DNA from: Aplysia californica
Lineage: Eukaryota > Mollusca > Gastropoda > Aplysiida > Aplysiidae
Direction of reading: 5' to 3'
Assembly (NCBI RefSeq): GCF_000002075.1
Contig: NW_004797418.1
Span: 773,691 to 837,690, forward strand
Length of the DNA: 64,000 nucleotides
Position 1 is the stretch's first letter; the number at the start of each line of letters is the position of its first letter. Below the pieces are notes generated by a model. It saw nothing but the letters and a program-made list of their open reading frames with translations, searched no databases and had not been told where the DNA came from. The translations under genes and the position numbers were made by a program. This document shows, piece after piece, positions 32,746-43,660 of this stretch.

Positions 32746-33199
32746 TATGTTTTAAATACCAAGAATATACATATGAATAAAGAAAATTTGTGACCTGAAA
32801 ATCTGTTCCTAATGTGTTTGTTTTGCAATGTGTGTGCTTGACTGTGCAAAAAGACCACTTTGCAATTCCTATGGAGTAGAATGTTGGCCTGTGACCTCTG
32901 GCAAAAGGGTCATATTATTATGTCTCACTCAGCTACAGCATAAGATAAAATGCTAAATATGCTAAAGTAAAATGACCATTTTGCATTTTGGTCGCATAAA
33001 AATCCAACCAAGATTTGGAGCCAACTAACTCAAGTTTTCCCTGAATACAACACATGACTCTCATATATTAAAAAAGAGTAGATATTGAGTTCTTAGAGAA
33101 TAAAATCACCCCCAACGGGAAATATTAAATTTCACCAACTGCACCACTTTAAAAAAGTCAAGGTAATGATGAGTAAATTACCTCCCAACACCCATTTGA

Positions 33200-33338
33200 G
33201 ATAAAAGAAGCACATCACACAATAAATATCCAATAGTGTATAGTGCAGGAAAAAGTGAGACAGATAGGCAGGTAGAAACAGCAGACGGTATGAAAAAAAA
33301 CAAAGGACCTACCAGTGGCGCCCTAAAACCACCCACCC
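33200..33338 (-). repeat. Short dispersed repeat family F, copy 1
   Basis: AGAAGCACATCACACAATAA ... ACAGATAGGCAGGTAGAAAC ... ACCTACCAGTGGCGCCCT matches the copies at 43745 and 45336. About 130 bp, non-coding. Confidence 0.6.
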
Positions 33339-34114
33339 AACATTTCATAAAAAGAGCATTGTTTGTGAAATTTGAACAAGGGCAGTTACAAGGCTGCCCA
33401 CCCACCAGAATAAAATGTTTTAGTAATCAACAGATAGAAAAGTAGTAAACTGGCTTAAAAATTGGTAATACGGCCTTGGAAAATTTTCTTCAAAGGAGTG
33501 TCAAGGACAGGGATTGTAGTTCAGTATAGTGTAAATGTTACATAAACAAAGGCGTGGCGATACAAAAGGGCAGGAATTTGTTAACACTTAGTCAATCTAA
33601 TCTTTGCCTTACTCTTGACTTTGGCACTTCTGAAACATTAAACTAATGTTTATTTAAGGGAAAATGACACTGAGCGACTACAAATGCGCAATGCAATACT
33701 GATAGTGATAGAGTGAGACAGCTGCACGTGATGTAGTGATGTAAACTGTCTGGGTCAGGTAATTTTTCCGTCCTTCTCCCCTCTAGGCCAGTGAGGTTCG
33801 CAGGGGTTTGGGGCTGCCAAAATTTTTCACAAAATCGGAATCAGAGGTATTACCATTGTATTTTTGAAAAATTGAACAAAAATCATGAGTAGAGTACCGT
33901 AAAATTTGTAATGGTGGGCAGCCCTGCGGCTATACTCAACACTTGTATTATTGAGTGAACTCTTTAGTTGGTGTGCTATTAAAGCTACAAGCAATCACAT
34001 GGACACAATACTAATCAGATAGAGTACTGAGCTAACAATGCAGCAAGACACTGGACAAACGTACAAGAAAGCTTAGTACTAGAAAGAGTCCAGTGAGTGC
34101 CAAAGATTATGTTT

Positions 34115-34275
34115 TAGTTTTTGTTTTGGTAAGCGTTTTACAACACTTGCAATAACTAACTAGAAGCGATACAAGAGTTACATGTAAAGAAAAGGAGGAG
34201 AGATTATGACAATTGATGTTTGATAAGAATAGAAAAGAAAGAGTATACCGCATCACAGCACTTGCCAACAGCCCA
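34115..34275 (-). repeat. SINE-like family B copy (minus)
   Basis: TTTTGGTAAGCGTTTTACAA, CACTTGCAATAAC, AAAAGGAGGAGAGATTATGA and CACAGCACTTGCCAAC: an inverted B unit. First of three clustered within 1.1 kb. Confidence 0.65.
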
Positions 34276-34498
34276 GCAATATCAAACCGAACCTACCAGC
34301 AGAGCCTCCACCCACAAGCACTATAAAAACTGATGCCATGCATACTATGCATATGTATGAAGAAAAAAAAAAGAAAGGCATAATAAATGCAGAAGAAAAA
34401 GTAGCATCTGATCAAGACATTGTGTATGTATTACAATAAGTTTTGTATGGCTCGTTCATAATGATGTATATATGACTGCGCCTGTGAAGAGGAACAAG

Positions 34499-34534
<36 letters not shown>

Positions 34535-34551
34535 GCGTGTGCGTGTGCGCA
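34499..34551. repeat. (GT)n microsatellite
   Basis: Uninterrupted GT repeats followed by GTGCGTGTGC variants. The minus-strand His-rich frame over it is spurious. Confidence 0.95.
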
Positions 34552-34611
34552 TGAATAAGAGTGTGTGACTGTGTGACTCTGTGCTTTTTTCATTATTGTT
34601 TTGTACCTTGA

Positions 34612-34690
34612 TTGATATAAAGTGCCTAGAGCTTTTCGTACACGGGAGTAGGCGCTATAAAAACACACTTCATTATTATTATTATTAATA
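34612..34690 (+). repeat. Retroelement 3' hairpin tail with ATT repeat, copy 3
   Basis: ATATAAAGTGCCTAGAGC...GTAGGCGCTATAAAA then CATTATTATTATTATTAA. Arms AGTGCCTA/TAGGCGCT form an 8-bp stem with one G-T pair. Best preserved of the three tails. Confidence 0.75.
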
Positions 34691-34740
34691 CAATATTATT
34701 ATCCACTGGCCTGAAGTAGGTTTAAGACGAATAATTATTT

Positions 34741-34907
34741 GCCAGTTTTAGTAATTGTTTTACTGCACTTGCAACACAATAAGGCATAAGTCCAGACGAT
34801 AGATGTTACAAGAGAGGTACATACAAGAAAAGTAGGAGAGATGAGAGCAATTTATACATAACAAAGAAGGAACACACCACACCAAGTACCTGCCAACCAC
34901 CTATGAC
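34741..34907 (-). repeat. SINE-like family B copy (minus)
   Basis: TTTTAGTAATTGTTTTACTG CACTTGCAACACAATAAGG, AGTAGGAGAGATGAGAGC and AGTACCTGCCAACCACCT: an inverted B unit. Confidence 0.7.
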
Positions 34908-34991
34908 TAAGTGTTCGGAACCAATAACTGACTATGGGTCAAAGTACACGATAACATTTCACGAGGTGCTGGCGCAAGAATTGTTTCAATT

Positions 34992-35160
34992 TAAGTTATA
35001 GTAATAGTTTTATGGCACTTACAACACAAGGTCCTGTAGGTGCCGAAGATAAGAGGTGGTGTTACAAGAGAATAACAATCATAAAAAGGAGGAGAGATAA
35101 AGACAATATATGAGTACGTTTGATAGGAAATAAGAAGCAAACCACTCTACAGCACCTGCT
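34992..35160 (-). repeat. SINE-like family B copy (minus)
   Basis: TTATAGTAATAGTTTTATGG CACTTACAACACAAGG, AAAAGGAGGAGAGATAAAG and CTACAGCACCTGCT, followed by a run of C (35162-35178). Confidence 0.7.
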
Positions 35161-35675
35161 ACCCCCCCCCCCCCCCCCACAAGAGCAAGAGAATCATATA
35201 CACCAGCGCACGCAAACCTGATCGATATTGCTCGTTTATAAGAGTGTCGGTAATTTTGGCAGGCTGTAGGGATCATCTTATTTGTTTGCTGGAAATGCAA
35301 TGTTCTCAAACTAGTTCTAAGATTGTTGTAGCAAAATCCTGCCAAATATTTGAAAAAGTTAAAACTATTTGTATTGTTTGGTTGATAATGGCCAGGGAGG
35401 CAAACTGTTTGCCAGTAATGTAGGAACAAAGCCAAAGAAGTAGACGCCACACCTAGGAAAAAAAAAGGCTGGTGCTACTCGCCCGATGTCGGGTGGCTTG
35501 CGTCAGACTACATGTACTCGCCCGATCTAGGGTGGCTAGCGTCAGGCTATTCTACCAAATTCGGTCGAGAAGCCTGACGCTACTGGCCCGAGGGGATTTC
35601 TGCGACCTAGGGTGGCTAGCATCTTCTGCCCACCTGGAGCTGGTCACCTAGATCTAATCTTAGTCTTATAGTGGG

Positions 35676-35778
35676 GTGCCCACTACGGCTGGATCGGGCC
35701 GATCGCCCGACTCGATCGCCTGAAACTGAAATTGTTTTTGAGGCGACCAAGTTGGGCGATCCCATCCGTAGTGGGCAT
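35676..35778. mobile_element. Palindromic ~100-bp fold-back MITE
   Basis: TGCCCACTACGG (35677-35688) and CCGTAGTGGGCA (35766-35777) are perfect 12-bp arms. The inner arms (GATCGCCCGACT... and ...GTTGGGCGATC, CTGAAACTGAAATTG) continue the near-palindrome. The whole unit could fold into one long hairpin. Confidence 0.75.
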
Positions 35779-36192
35779 CGCGGCCTTCTGAGCGACATGA
35801 AGCTATTGAGAGTACCTAGCACGCCTCTGTGATTGGCCCAAAATAGATCATAGATGATGCTTTTCCGCCATTTATTTTTGTTGTCTTCTGAGGTTTCCCT
35901 CGCGAGTTGACTACATTGTTATAGATCCCCTAGATCTATCAGCCTTTATTAAATTATTATCATTCATTGGAATGCCGCTGATAAAGTTATCAACAATAGA
36001 AATGCAGCGCCGCGATGTTATTAAAGATTGTCTAACTACTACCAAAATGTTTCAATTGCCCTTTCTCGCGTCTGAACGAGACTTGGACGCTAGATCTACC
36101 TCGTCTTCTTAGCGCGTGACGGCCCGTGATACGAGCGTAAACAAACGTTCCAGCGCTGCGTTAAAAGCGATAAATTTTGTCTTCGGGCAGAA

Positions 36193-36376
<184 letters not shown>

Positions 36377-36930
36377 GTTGTTATTAGAATTATTGATTCC
36401 TGTTGTTTTCTCTCTGCGTCGGTGCAAGTCATTATGGTACACATTATGGTCAGTCCCATCTTTATACATGACATGTATTATAATAATGTCAATTTGGTCA
36501 GATAATTGCAGTCAGAGTCAAACTTTCACGTTAGAAATGTAACCAGTAACAATCTGACAAGACTATTAGATCTATAGATCTATGAGCCTTTCCTAAAAGT
36601 ACGTCTTTCTTTGGTACTGTTCTCTTTGTAGATGTATTCAGGGAGAAAGAGAATGGAAATCCAATCATATTTGGTGTCAATAGATCCAGTGAATGCCACT
36701 GATAAACTGGGAGAAAAGTTAGGTAGATGGGGGAAGTCTTTTCTTTTATAATATAAAGCCCGGAACATCCGCCAAAATCCTACATCGGGCGAGTAGCCTG
36801 ATGCTAGCCACCCGACATCGGGCGAAAAGCCACTCCGAAAAAAAAATCGCCACTACTGTAAAAGTAGGGCTCCACCCAGGAAACAAGCTTTATCAAGTTT
36901 TGTTTACAGTGCACTGAAAACTTAAGAGAT

Positions 36931-37259
36931 GTTTTAGTAGAGGTTTTACGGCACTCGCAACTGCATACGATCATATGAGCGCCAAGGGGTGGATGTCAAC
37001 AGAGAAGTCCTTACAGGTAATCAGACTTACTCTGCTCACCTCACTAGCTTCAACAGCACAAAGTCCACCTCAAGGCACCCCGGAAATAGCGGGTCACAAG
37101 AGTGTGACAAACATACAAAAGATGTAGAGGAAAATGACGATAGTAAGGATTAGGAAAGAAAAAGAAGCAGTTCCCTATTGTAGTTCAGGCACAGTTATGA
37201 GCATGACATTGTTGGATCAGCCCATTTACAATTCTACTGTGCATTAGAACGAGAAACGA
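36931..37259 (-). repeat. SINE-like family A copy 3
   Basis: GTTTTAGTAGAGGTTTTACG GCACTCGCAACTGCATACG ATCATATGAGCGCC and the rest of the unit to CATTAGAACGAGAAAC. The G/C-rich far end is missing. Confidence 0.75.
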
Positions 37260-37524
37260 AGAAAGAAAATTTTTCAATGTGTTTCAATCAAACAGAAAAA
37301 GGACATTATACGGACCTGAGGAAATGCCGTCTAATTTCGTTATAAACTGAGGAAGGTTGGCAGGTCAGTGACAGGACAGGACAAAGTGAGATGTGAACAT
37401 TGCACATGACAGGACAAAAGTAAGATCTACATGACAGAACAGGATAGAAGAAAGCTATTTGTACTTGACATAAACTAAAAGCCATTTGTGCACCATGCAA
37501 AGAGGTATGTATCAGACTTGTATC

Positions 37525-37830
37525 TTAACTCTTTATCTCCAGTGGGAGTAAACCCACTATATAGCCCCTTTTTTTTGGCGTAAAATCTAAGAGTAACAAA
37601 TCGTCACTAGACTGGCCATTAAATCAAAACAAGTGGACCTATTTTGCTCGTTCATCTAATGAATGAACTCCTGGTAAAGGAGACTTGTTTTCGGCTATTG
37701 CCGAAAAGTAATCCGATGTCGAAGTCGTCATAAATGAACATGCTCGAGATGTTACAAGCGGCTCACCGTCACAGCGCTTCCCGACCGCAAGCCACTGAGA
37801 GCGGCTTACCGAAGATAAGGAGATAAAGGC
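37525..37830. mobile_element. MITE family D, copy 2
   Basis: TTAACTCTTTATCTCC at the left, AAGGAGATAAAG at the right. Homologous to copy 1 at 21079 along its length, including the TTTTCGGCTATTGCCGAAAA hairpin. The right TTAA is lost. Confidence 0.75.
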
Positions 37831-37899
37831 CACTACACCAATTGTCCCACTACTCTTATTTGCAATAAAATCAAACAAAATAAATAAATAAGTCAAGCA

Positions 37900-40800
37900 T
37901 ATATCTCATTTAACGCCCGTTTGATTCTTTTAAAAACGACAAAGCAATTACATTACTGGTAGTAGTGATGGTAGAGCTGACCAAATTAAAAATGTATCTC
38001 AATCGAATTTTGACATTCGGGACTTAAGTACACATTTCAAAATAAGAACTAATTTGCTCTTTCTGACACTCTTCCTTGAAAAAGAACAACACAGTGCAGC
38101 TTAAAGAAAAGAGAATAACAAAACCACTTTAAGAAACCAAGTTTCAATCTTCATCCCAGTACAAAGTGACATAATACCTTCAAAAACTTTTCCACACTTT
38201 TCTCCATACTTGAGTAGAGCAAGACAAGCACACTGGAATTCAGATGATGTAAAACACATTTAATAACAAGGTGCAAGAAAAAGATTCATCAACCCACTGT
38301 CAACATTTTCAGTTTTAGATACACATCAGATTTCAACAACATTGTTCTTGGCTCAGAGAAATATCAGTTGGGATAAGAGGAAGGAAGTGAAAAAAAACCC
38401 CACTCACACAAACCAACACAGGCGAACATTTCTGACAGCAATAGCCCTTGTGTGAAACTAATACAGACACCGATGTGTGCAATCTGCAAATTCTTGCAGT
38501 CATTTTAATCCAAAAGAAAAAGAATAAAGAATAACTGAAGACTAATCATCAAAGTGTTACACCAAACCTCCAATTACTCTAGAAATCTTTTACATAAATT
38601 GATTTTCCTTGAGCACCAATCTGTAACAAACTACTCAAAGCATAGGTCAAACCTGGTAAAAAAAAAGTGTGGCAGTTATTTCCCTGGTTTCCTGTATAAC
38701 TCTGCAATTCAGTTTAACACAACCAACCAGTCATATATACCCTTAAAGATGTTTTTTCAATCATGTTATCAAAGCACAGCTTGAGATAAAGCACTCCAAT
38801 TTTTTATCACATGTACATGTACTTGTTCTCATCCCTTTCAAAAAAATAATTCTGCACTTCAAATTATAGTTATTATAATACTAAACCAAAATGAACATTT
38901 AGCTTTTATGTACCACTTCTGTCTCATGGCTTGAAGCTATAGGCTACCCAATAAAAAAAAAATAAAACATTGTGGTGGATTTAGAATCAATACTAAATTC
39001 CAAAAACATTGCAAGAAACCCTCAAATATCTTGCTGACCTAAGGGCATTTATATGCATACTAAAATTTACCTTCAAATGGCAGTGTCTAATGGAGCTAAC
39101 TCGAATTTATGGGACAAAACTAAAGGCACATATCGCATTTAAAATTCATCTTAATAAAACTGCTTACACTACATATAAAAAAAGCCATTAGCACATCAAA
39201 CAGGTAACCTAGTCGAACTGGAAGTTGACACCCAGAATCTTATTGCAAAAAAGACTACATTGTTTCAATAAACCAGTATTGGGGGGAACTGTCAAATAAT
39301 TCAAATATTTCTGTGGACAAATCTACAACTGTAAGAAATCAAAGAGAGGGGAAAAAATGTCTGGAATGCCAGAAGTAACTAAATTAAAAGAACACTCATT
39401 TTTACACACAAAATATTTCCCATACAAAATCATTAGATGTCACCACCAGATTACACACCATTCTTAAAAGTATCAAAACCAGGTTTTCATCATGAGCATT
39501 CAAAAATACAGACAAGGTCATGTAGTCTTCCAAGTGATAAATATTAAATATGTTGCAAAATTGAACCTGAATGCCAAACATAATTCCCAAGTCTTAATAA
39601 CTGTCTTCTCTTTAACAAACAAAAGCCAAGCTTCTTGTCAGGTACTGTATCACTGCCTCTGCCAGATTTGTCAAGATCATACACATCTTGATTTATTCTC
39701 AGCACTAAAAAATGGCTATAAATGAAAGATGTGCCCAATGAGTCAAAGGCTTCATACGTTGCTGCATTCTAAAAAATGTCTCAAAGATATATTCATTTGA
39801 AGCTGCGCCCACTAAAATCAAAGCCTTGTCTCACCCTCCTCCCCCCAAAGGCAACAATAACAAACATAACAGAAAGAATCACCATTTCAATGACTGGCAG
39901 ATATAAAACTAGAAAGTAACAAAGGTCCTCAGTGCTTCATACAGGCAATGTAAAGATGAACTGTCATGGCAAATGGTACAATTGTTTGCTTTTAGCTCAG
40001 TACAGACAAGTTGCTTTTTATTCATATAAAGTCATATAAACACTTTTAACTTAAGCTCACTACTGTTTCTCAGACTCAAGAGGAAGAACGAAGCATTGAC
40101 ATAAATATTAAATTTTAAAAAAAATACACAGCTTAAAAAATATTCAAGACTTTTCTACAAATTAAAAAAATCCAACAACTTTCACACCTTTAGAAAGGAA
40201 AACATGCGAAAGAAAACAATAAAAATGAACAGGAAAAGCTTCAATTTTGAAAAACAAAGCTTAAAAACACAAATTCAAAACAAAATGGGCATCATTCATT
40301 TGAAACTCAAGGCATCTCACAAAACTTAACGCATCATTTACCTGAAAATACTTTTGGGGGGAACCTCCTCCCAAAAACAAAACACTTCTATATGCAATAA
40401 ATAATATAAATAGAAATGACAACGAAAAACTACAGTTTATTCAAATTGCTGTAACCTTTTCAGTGGTGTGTATGTGTTTCCCAAACCTGATTGTCTGCCA
40501 TTTTTAAAAACTGGTTTTACCGTTTATTAAGGATGTTTCAAGACAAGTAATCACAGCTTGTGCAGTTGTTTATTCTTTGATATTGGGAAAGATTTATTTA
40601 AAGCTTTATTTAAACCTCTCTTGAAAGAACATTTTGTCTTTTCTGAACAAACATAAATGGAAACATCTCAGCAATGAAGGGTTAAAACAAGTTTAAATGA
40701 AAGAGCAGTAAACTTTTCATTTTGTTGCAAAATTTTTACGTATCTTTATCATGTAATAAAATATTGCCAAAAAGTGGGATGCTTCTTGATGTATTTTAAG

Positions 40801-41872
40801 GGAAAACTGTTCACAAATCAATTATGAATATGAATACATGTAAATGAAACTTGGCATCTGTGTGATATTTTCAGTGCAGAATCGTTACCTGATTTCATAA
40901 GTTTTCAACCAATCTTTGCTTAAAAACTACTTTTAGACAAATGTTGCAATATATACTGGGCAGCAATTAATTGAATTTACTTCACTTGTTACTGAAATGA
41001 TAACTTTGGGCTTATAAGAATCAGTGTTGTTCTGCGATCACCCCCTATAACAACTTAAAAGCGAATATAACAAAAACCCAACAACAAACTCTTGTGACCT
41101 ATTTATTTTCAGGCAGCCAATTGCATGCTACCTCAAGATCACTCAACTTTTGCATGCTCCAAAGTTAGCACATTCAGTTTCTGGCTCATCTTCTATCGCT
41201 AGATGGGTGGCAATTTTAAGTTGGTGAGACCTAAAATGTACTACACACAGGGATCAGAAAATTTTACTGCAAAAAAGAAGACACGAGGAGTGCTTGTCTG
41301 CTTAATGACGACACGGCAACACCTCTTAGTTTTTTAAAAACAGAAGAAAATTGCACAAACACAGCAATTTCTCAGGTTCTAGAAATCTGTCCACATTGTA
41401 CACACATGGACATCATAAGTTATGCCTTTCTTCTGATAGGTTGCCAAGTTTCATTCATTTTCGTCCACAGGTATTCCTATAACTAAACTAAGAAACCAGA
41501 TGCCTCTGATTCAGAATGGGACCCAAAATCCGCACCCCAGTGCAGCCCGATTTTCGGATCAAATCGCTAATAAATACTATACCCCCTGCTCCCAGTGACT
41601 TAACAGTTCAACCATGAGCACTTACTAGCGTGTCAAATGACAAATGCATTCAAGAGAGTGGAACACATACAAACTTCATTTTAACAACACGCAGATGAGC
41701 AGAGATTTTAAAAGAAAACCAAAAAACACATGTACCTCATATTGGCATACAGATCAACCGAGCAACAGTCCACTTTACATTGCTCACAATAACCAACGAA
41801 GAAAACAAATCAATTAAATATCAGTCAATCCATCAGAAAAATCCACAACACTATTTCTGCCCGTTTCGTCTA
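37900..41872 (-). other. Repeat-poor AT-rich stretch, possible 3' UTR of ZDHHC5/8
   Basis: Nearly 4 kb directly downstream of the ZDHHC stop codon lacks the SINE/MITE copies that crowd both flanks. It has several AATAAA on the minus strand (for example around 40590, 41103) and ATTAAA at 38259-38264 near its far edge, followed by TGTGTTTTACATC. Long 3' UTRs are common for this gene family. No coding content recognised. Confidence 0.35.
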
Positions 41873-43660
41873 TCACACAGATGCTTCATAGGTGTCGTAG
41901 ACGCTCTTGGCACTCTCGTTGCGGGAGGATTGGCTCTGCCGCCGCAGCCTCTCGTTGATCCGCTTGTCTCGGATCTCAACAGCGTCGGTGACCTGCATGG
42001 CCCGCACAAAGGACATGGGCCGGATAGAGTCCGGGTGGGTGGACACGGAAGATTGACTGGGATGCCGTGACGAGGAGCTGGATGGGTGGGGTGAATGCTG
42101 AGCAAAATGGGAGGAGGCGGAGGAGGGGGAGGGCCCGCTCCCGCCCGCTGTATTCATATTGCTGCTGGGGGGAGGGGCCGCAGGCATAAGGGCTGACTGG
42201 TGGGTGTGGTGGTGGTGATGGGGGTAGGTGGCCGCCGAGCGAGATGACAACGGGGAGCGTGGAGAGCTGCTGCTGCTGCCTGCAGGAAGTGATGATGTAG
42301 CGCCTGGCCGGCCTATACTGCCCCCGCTCAGGTGAGTGTTGGGCAGCACAGGGTACCCTGAGAGAGTCTGTGCAGATTGGTTAGAAGGTACATAGGACAA
42401 AGATTTCACACTCTCCCCATCTCCATAGCCCGCCTTGGCCGGCTCGGACAGATTCCGAGGCAGGCTGCGTTCTCGAATCATGGCAGCACGATCCCTGGAC
42501 CTGGATCTTTCCCGGGGAGAGTCAAAATCAAAGCTTTTGGAACGGTCCCTCTCCCTTGGCTGCTGGTGTTTACTGCCGTGCGTTTCAGAACTCTGACGAG
42601 GCAGTTCTTTGTAAGCATCCCTCCCGTTGTGAGAGTGCTGGTGGCCATACGAGGAGGCCTCATCTCTGCGGTAAATGTCATGGCGTCCCTGAGAGTCTCT
42701 GACGCCACCAGAAAAACTGTCTCCTGTCCCTGAGTAATCCACATAATCCCTCGACTTGCCCTGCCCGCCCCGGGCAAAGTGGCCTGACCTGTCTGCAGGA
42801 GACATCCCATCGGCCCTCGACCGCTCTAAGGGGTCTTGCGTATGGTTGATTCTATCACTGGAACGACTAAACTGATCCCTGGGACCAGCTGCTTTGCTTC
42901 CAAAAGTGCCAGAGTAACTATCAGTCCCAGCTTTCGAGCTCGACAGAGACTCTCGAGACTGATTCAACTGTTCACGAGAGCGGGCCAGGTTTTCTCTAGA
43001 CCGACTTGGATAGAAATTCCTGGCCCTGTCTTTAATAGGAGAAGCCGAACGAATGCCAGCTCCAGTGGCATTCTCACCCGAACCAGTTCCACGAGCCGGG
43101 GAAGGTGAGTGAGGGGGGCGCCCCCAATGAGATCCCGGGGTTGGGGACGTGGGATGGTTGGGGGAAGTGACGCGTGGTGAAGGTTTTGACGACGGGGCAC
43201 GAGGTGGTAAGCTCCGATCCATGCTGGGACTCTGGATGCCCCTCTCATTGGAAGAAACACTCCTTTTCATACTCGGGCTGTTGATGGCTGACCGGTCATT
43301 GTACTGAATACTGTCGTCTTCTCCGACAACGATGGGCGCTTTGAAGTGGCCGAGGCTCCCACCATTCTGTACATTGTAGGCACCAGACTTTCCAGATGCT
43401 CTCTCGTAAGTGTTGCGGGACTGGGCTGGCCTGAGGCTTGGGGGAGAACCTGGTCGCTTAGCATTATTGTGCAGAGACGTGGCATTCAGGGTTGCTCCAA
43501 CGGCAGTCGTCTGCGGCGGGTGATGGTTGGCGCTCGAGTCGAAGAGGTTCGTGTACGAGCCCCCTGTCTTGCGCGTCACAGGGGGTGATGGCTCACAGTC
43601 AAACGACTGGCTACTTTTGTCCAGGTATTCGTCATGCTCGTGGGTACTGCGCGGCCTCAA
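41873..43660 (-). CDS. ZDHHC5/8: ZDHHC5/8 terminal exon: disordered tail and stop
   Basis: 595 codons from acceptor TTTCATTTCACAG (phase 0) to the stop at 41873. The tail is rich in Ser, Pro, Arg and Gln, with a His run ([10 protein letters not shown]), RS/RD-rich patches ([20 protein letters not shown]) and many SxxR/K phosphorylation-like sites. It ends [16 protein letters not shown]. The final ASV fits a class II-like PDZ ligand. The exon is markedly GC-richer than its surroundings, and the plus-strand open frames across it are shadows. Confidence 0.93.
   Translation of the reverse strand: MRPRSTHEHDEYLDKSSQSFDCEPSPPVTRKTGGSYTNLFDSSANHHPPQTTAVGATLNATSLHNNAKRPGSPPSLRPAQSRNTYERASGKSGAYNVQNGGSLGHFKAPIVVGEDDSIQYNDRSAINSPSMKRSVSSNERGIQSPSMDRSLPPRAPSSKPSPRVTSPNHPTSPTPGSHWGRPPHSPSPARGTGSGENATGAGIRSASPIKDRARNFYPSRSRENLARSREQLNQSRESLSSSKAGTDSYSGTFGSKAAGPRDQFSRSSDRINHTQDPLERSRADGMSPADRSGHFARGGQGKSRDYVDYSGTGDSFSGGVRDSQGRHDIYRRDEASSYGHQHSHNGRDAYKELPRQSSETHGSKHQQPRERDRSKSFDFDSPRERSRSRDRAAMIRERSLPRNLSEPAKAGYGDGESVKSLSYVPSNQSAQTLSGYPVLPNTHLSGGSIGRPGATSSLPAGSSSSSPRSPLSSRSAATYPHHHHHTHQSALMPAAPPPSSNMNTAGGSGPSPSSASSHFAQHSPHPSSSSSRHPSQSSVSTHPDSIRPMSFVRAMQVTDAVEIRDKRINERLRRQSQSSRNESAKSVYDTYEASV

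Noticed and set aside
42377-43588. Plus-strand and other-frame open frames of 70-120 codons over the ZDHHC terminal exon
   Set aside because: Shadows of the real GC-rich minus-strand exon; no family resemblance.
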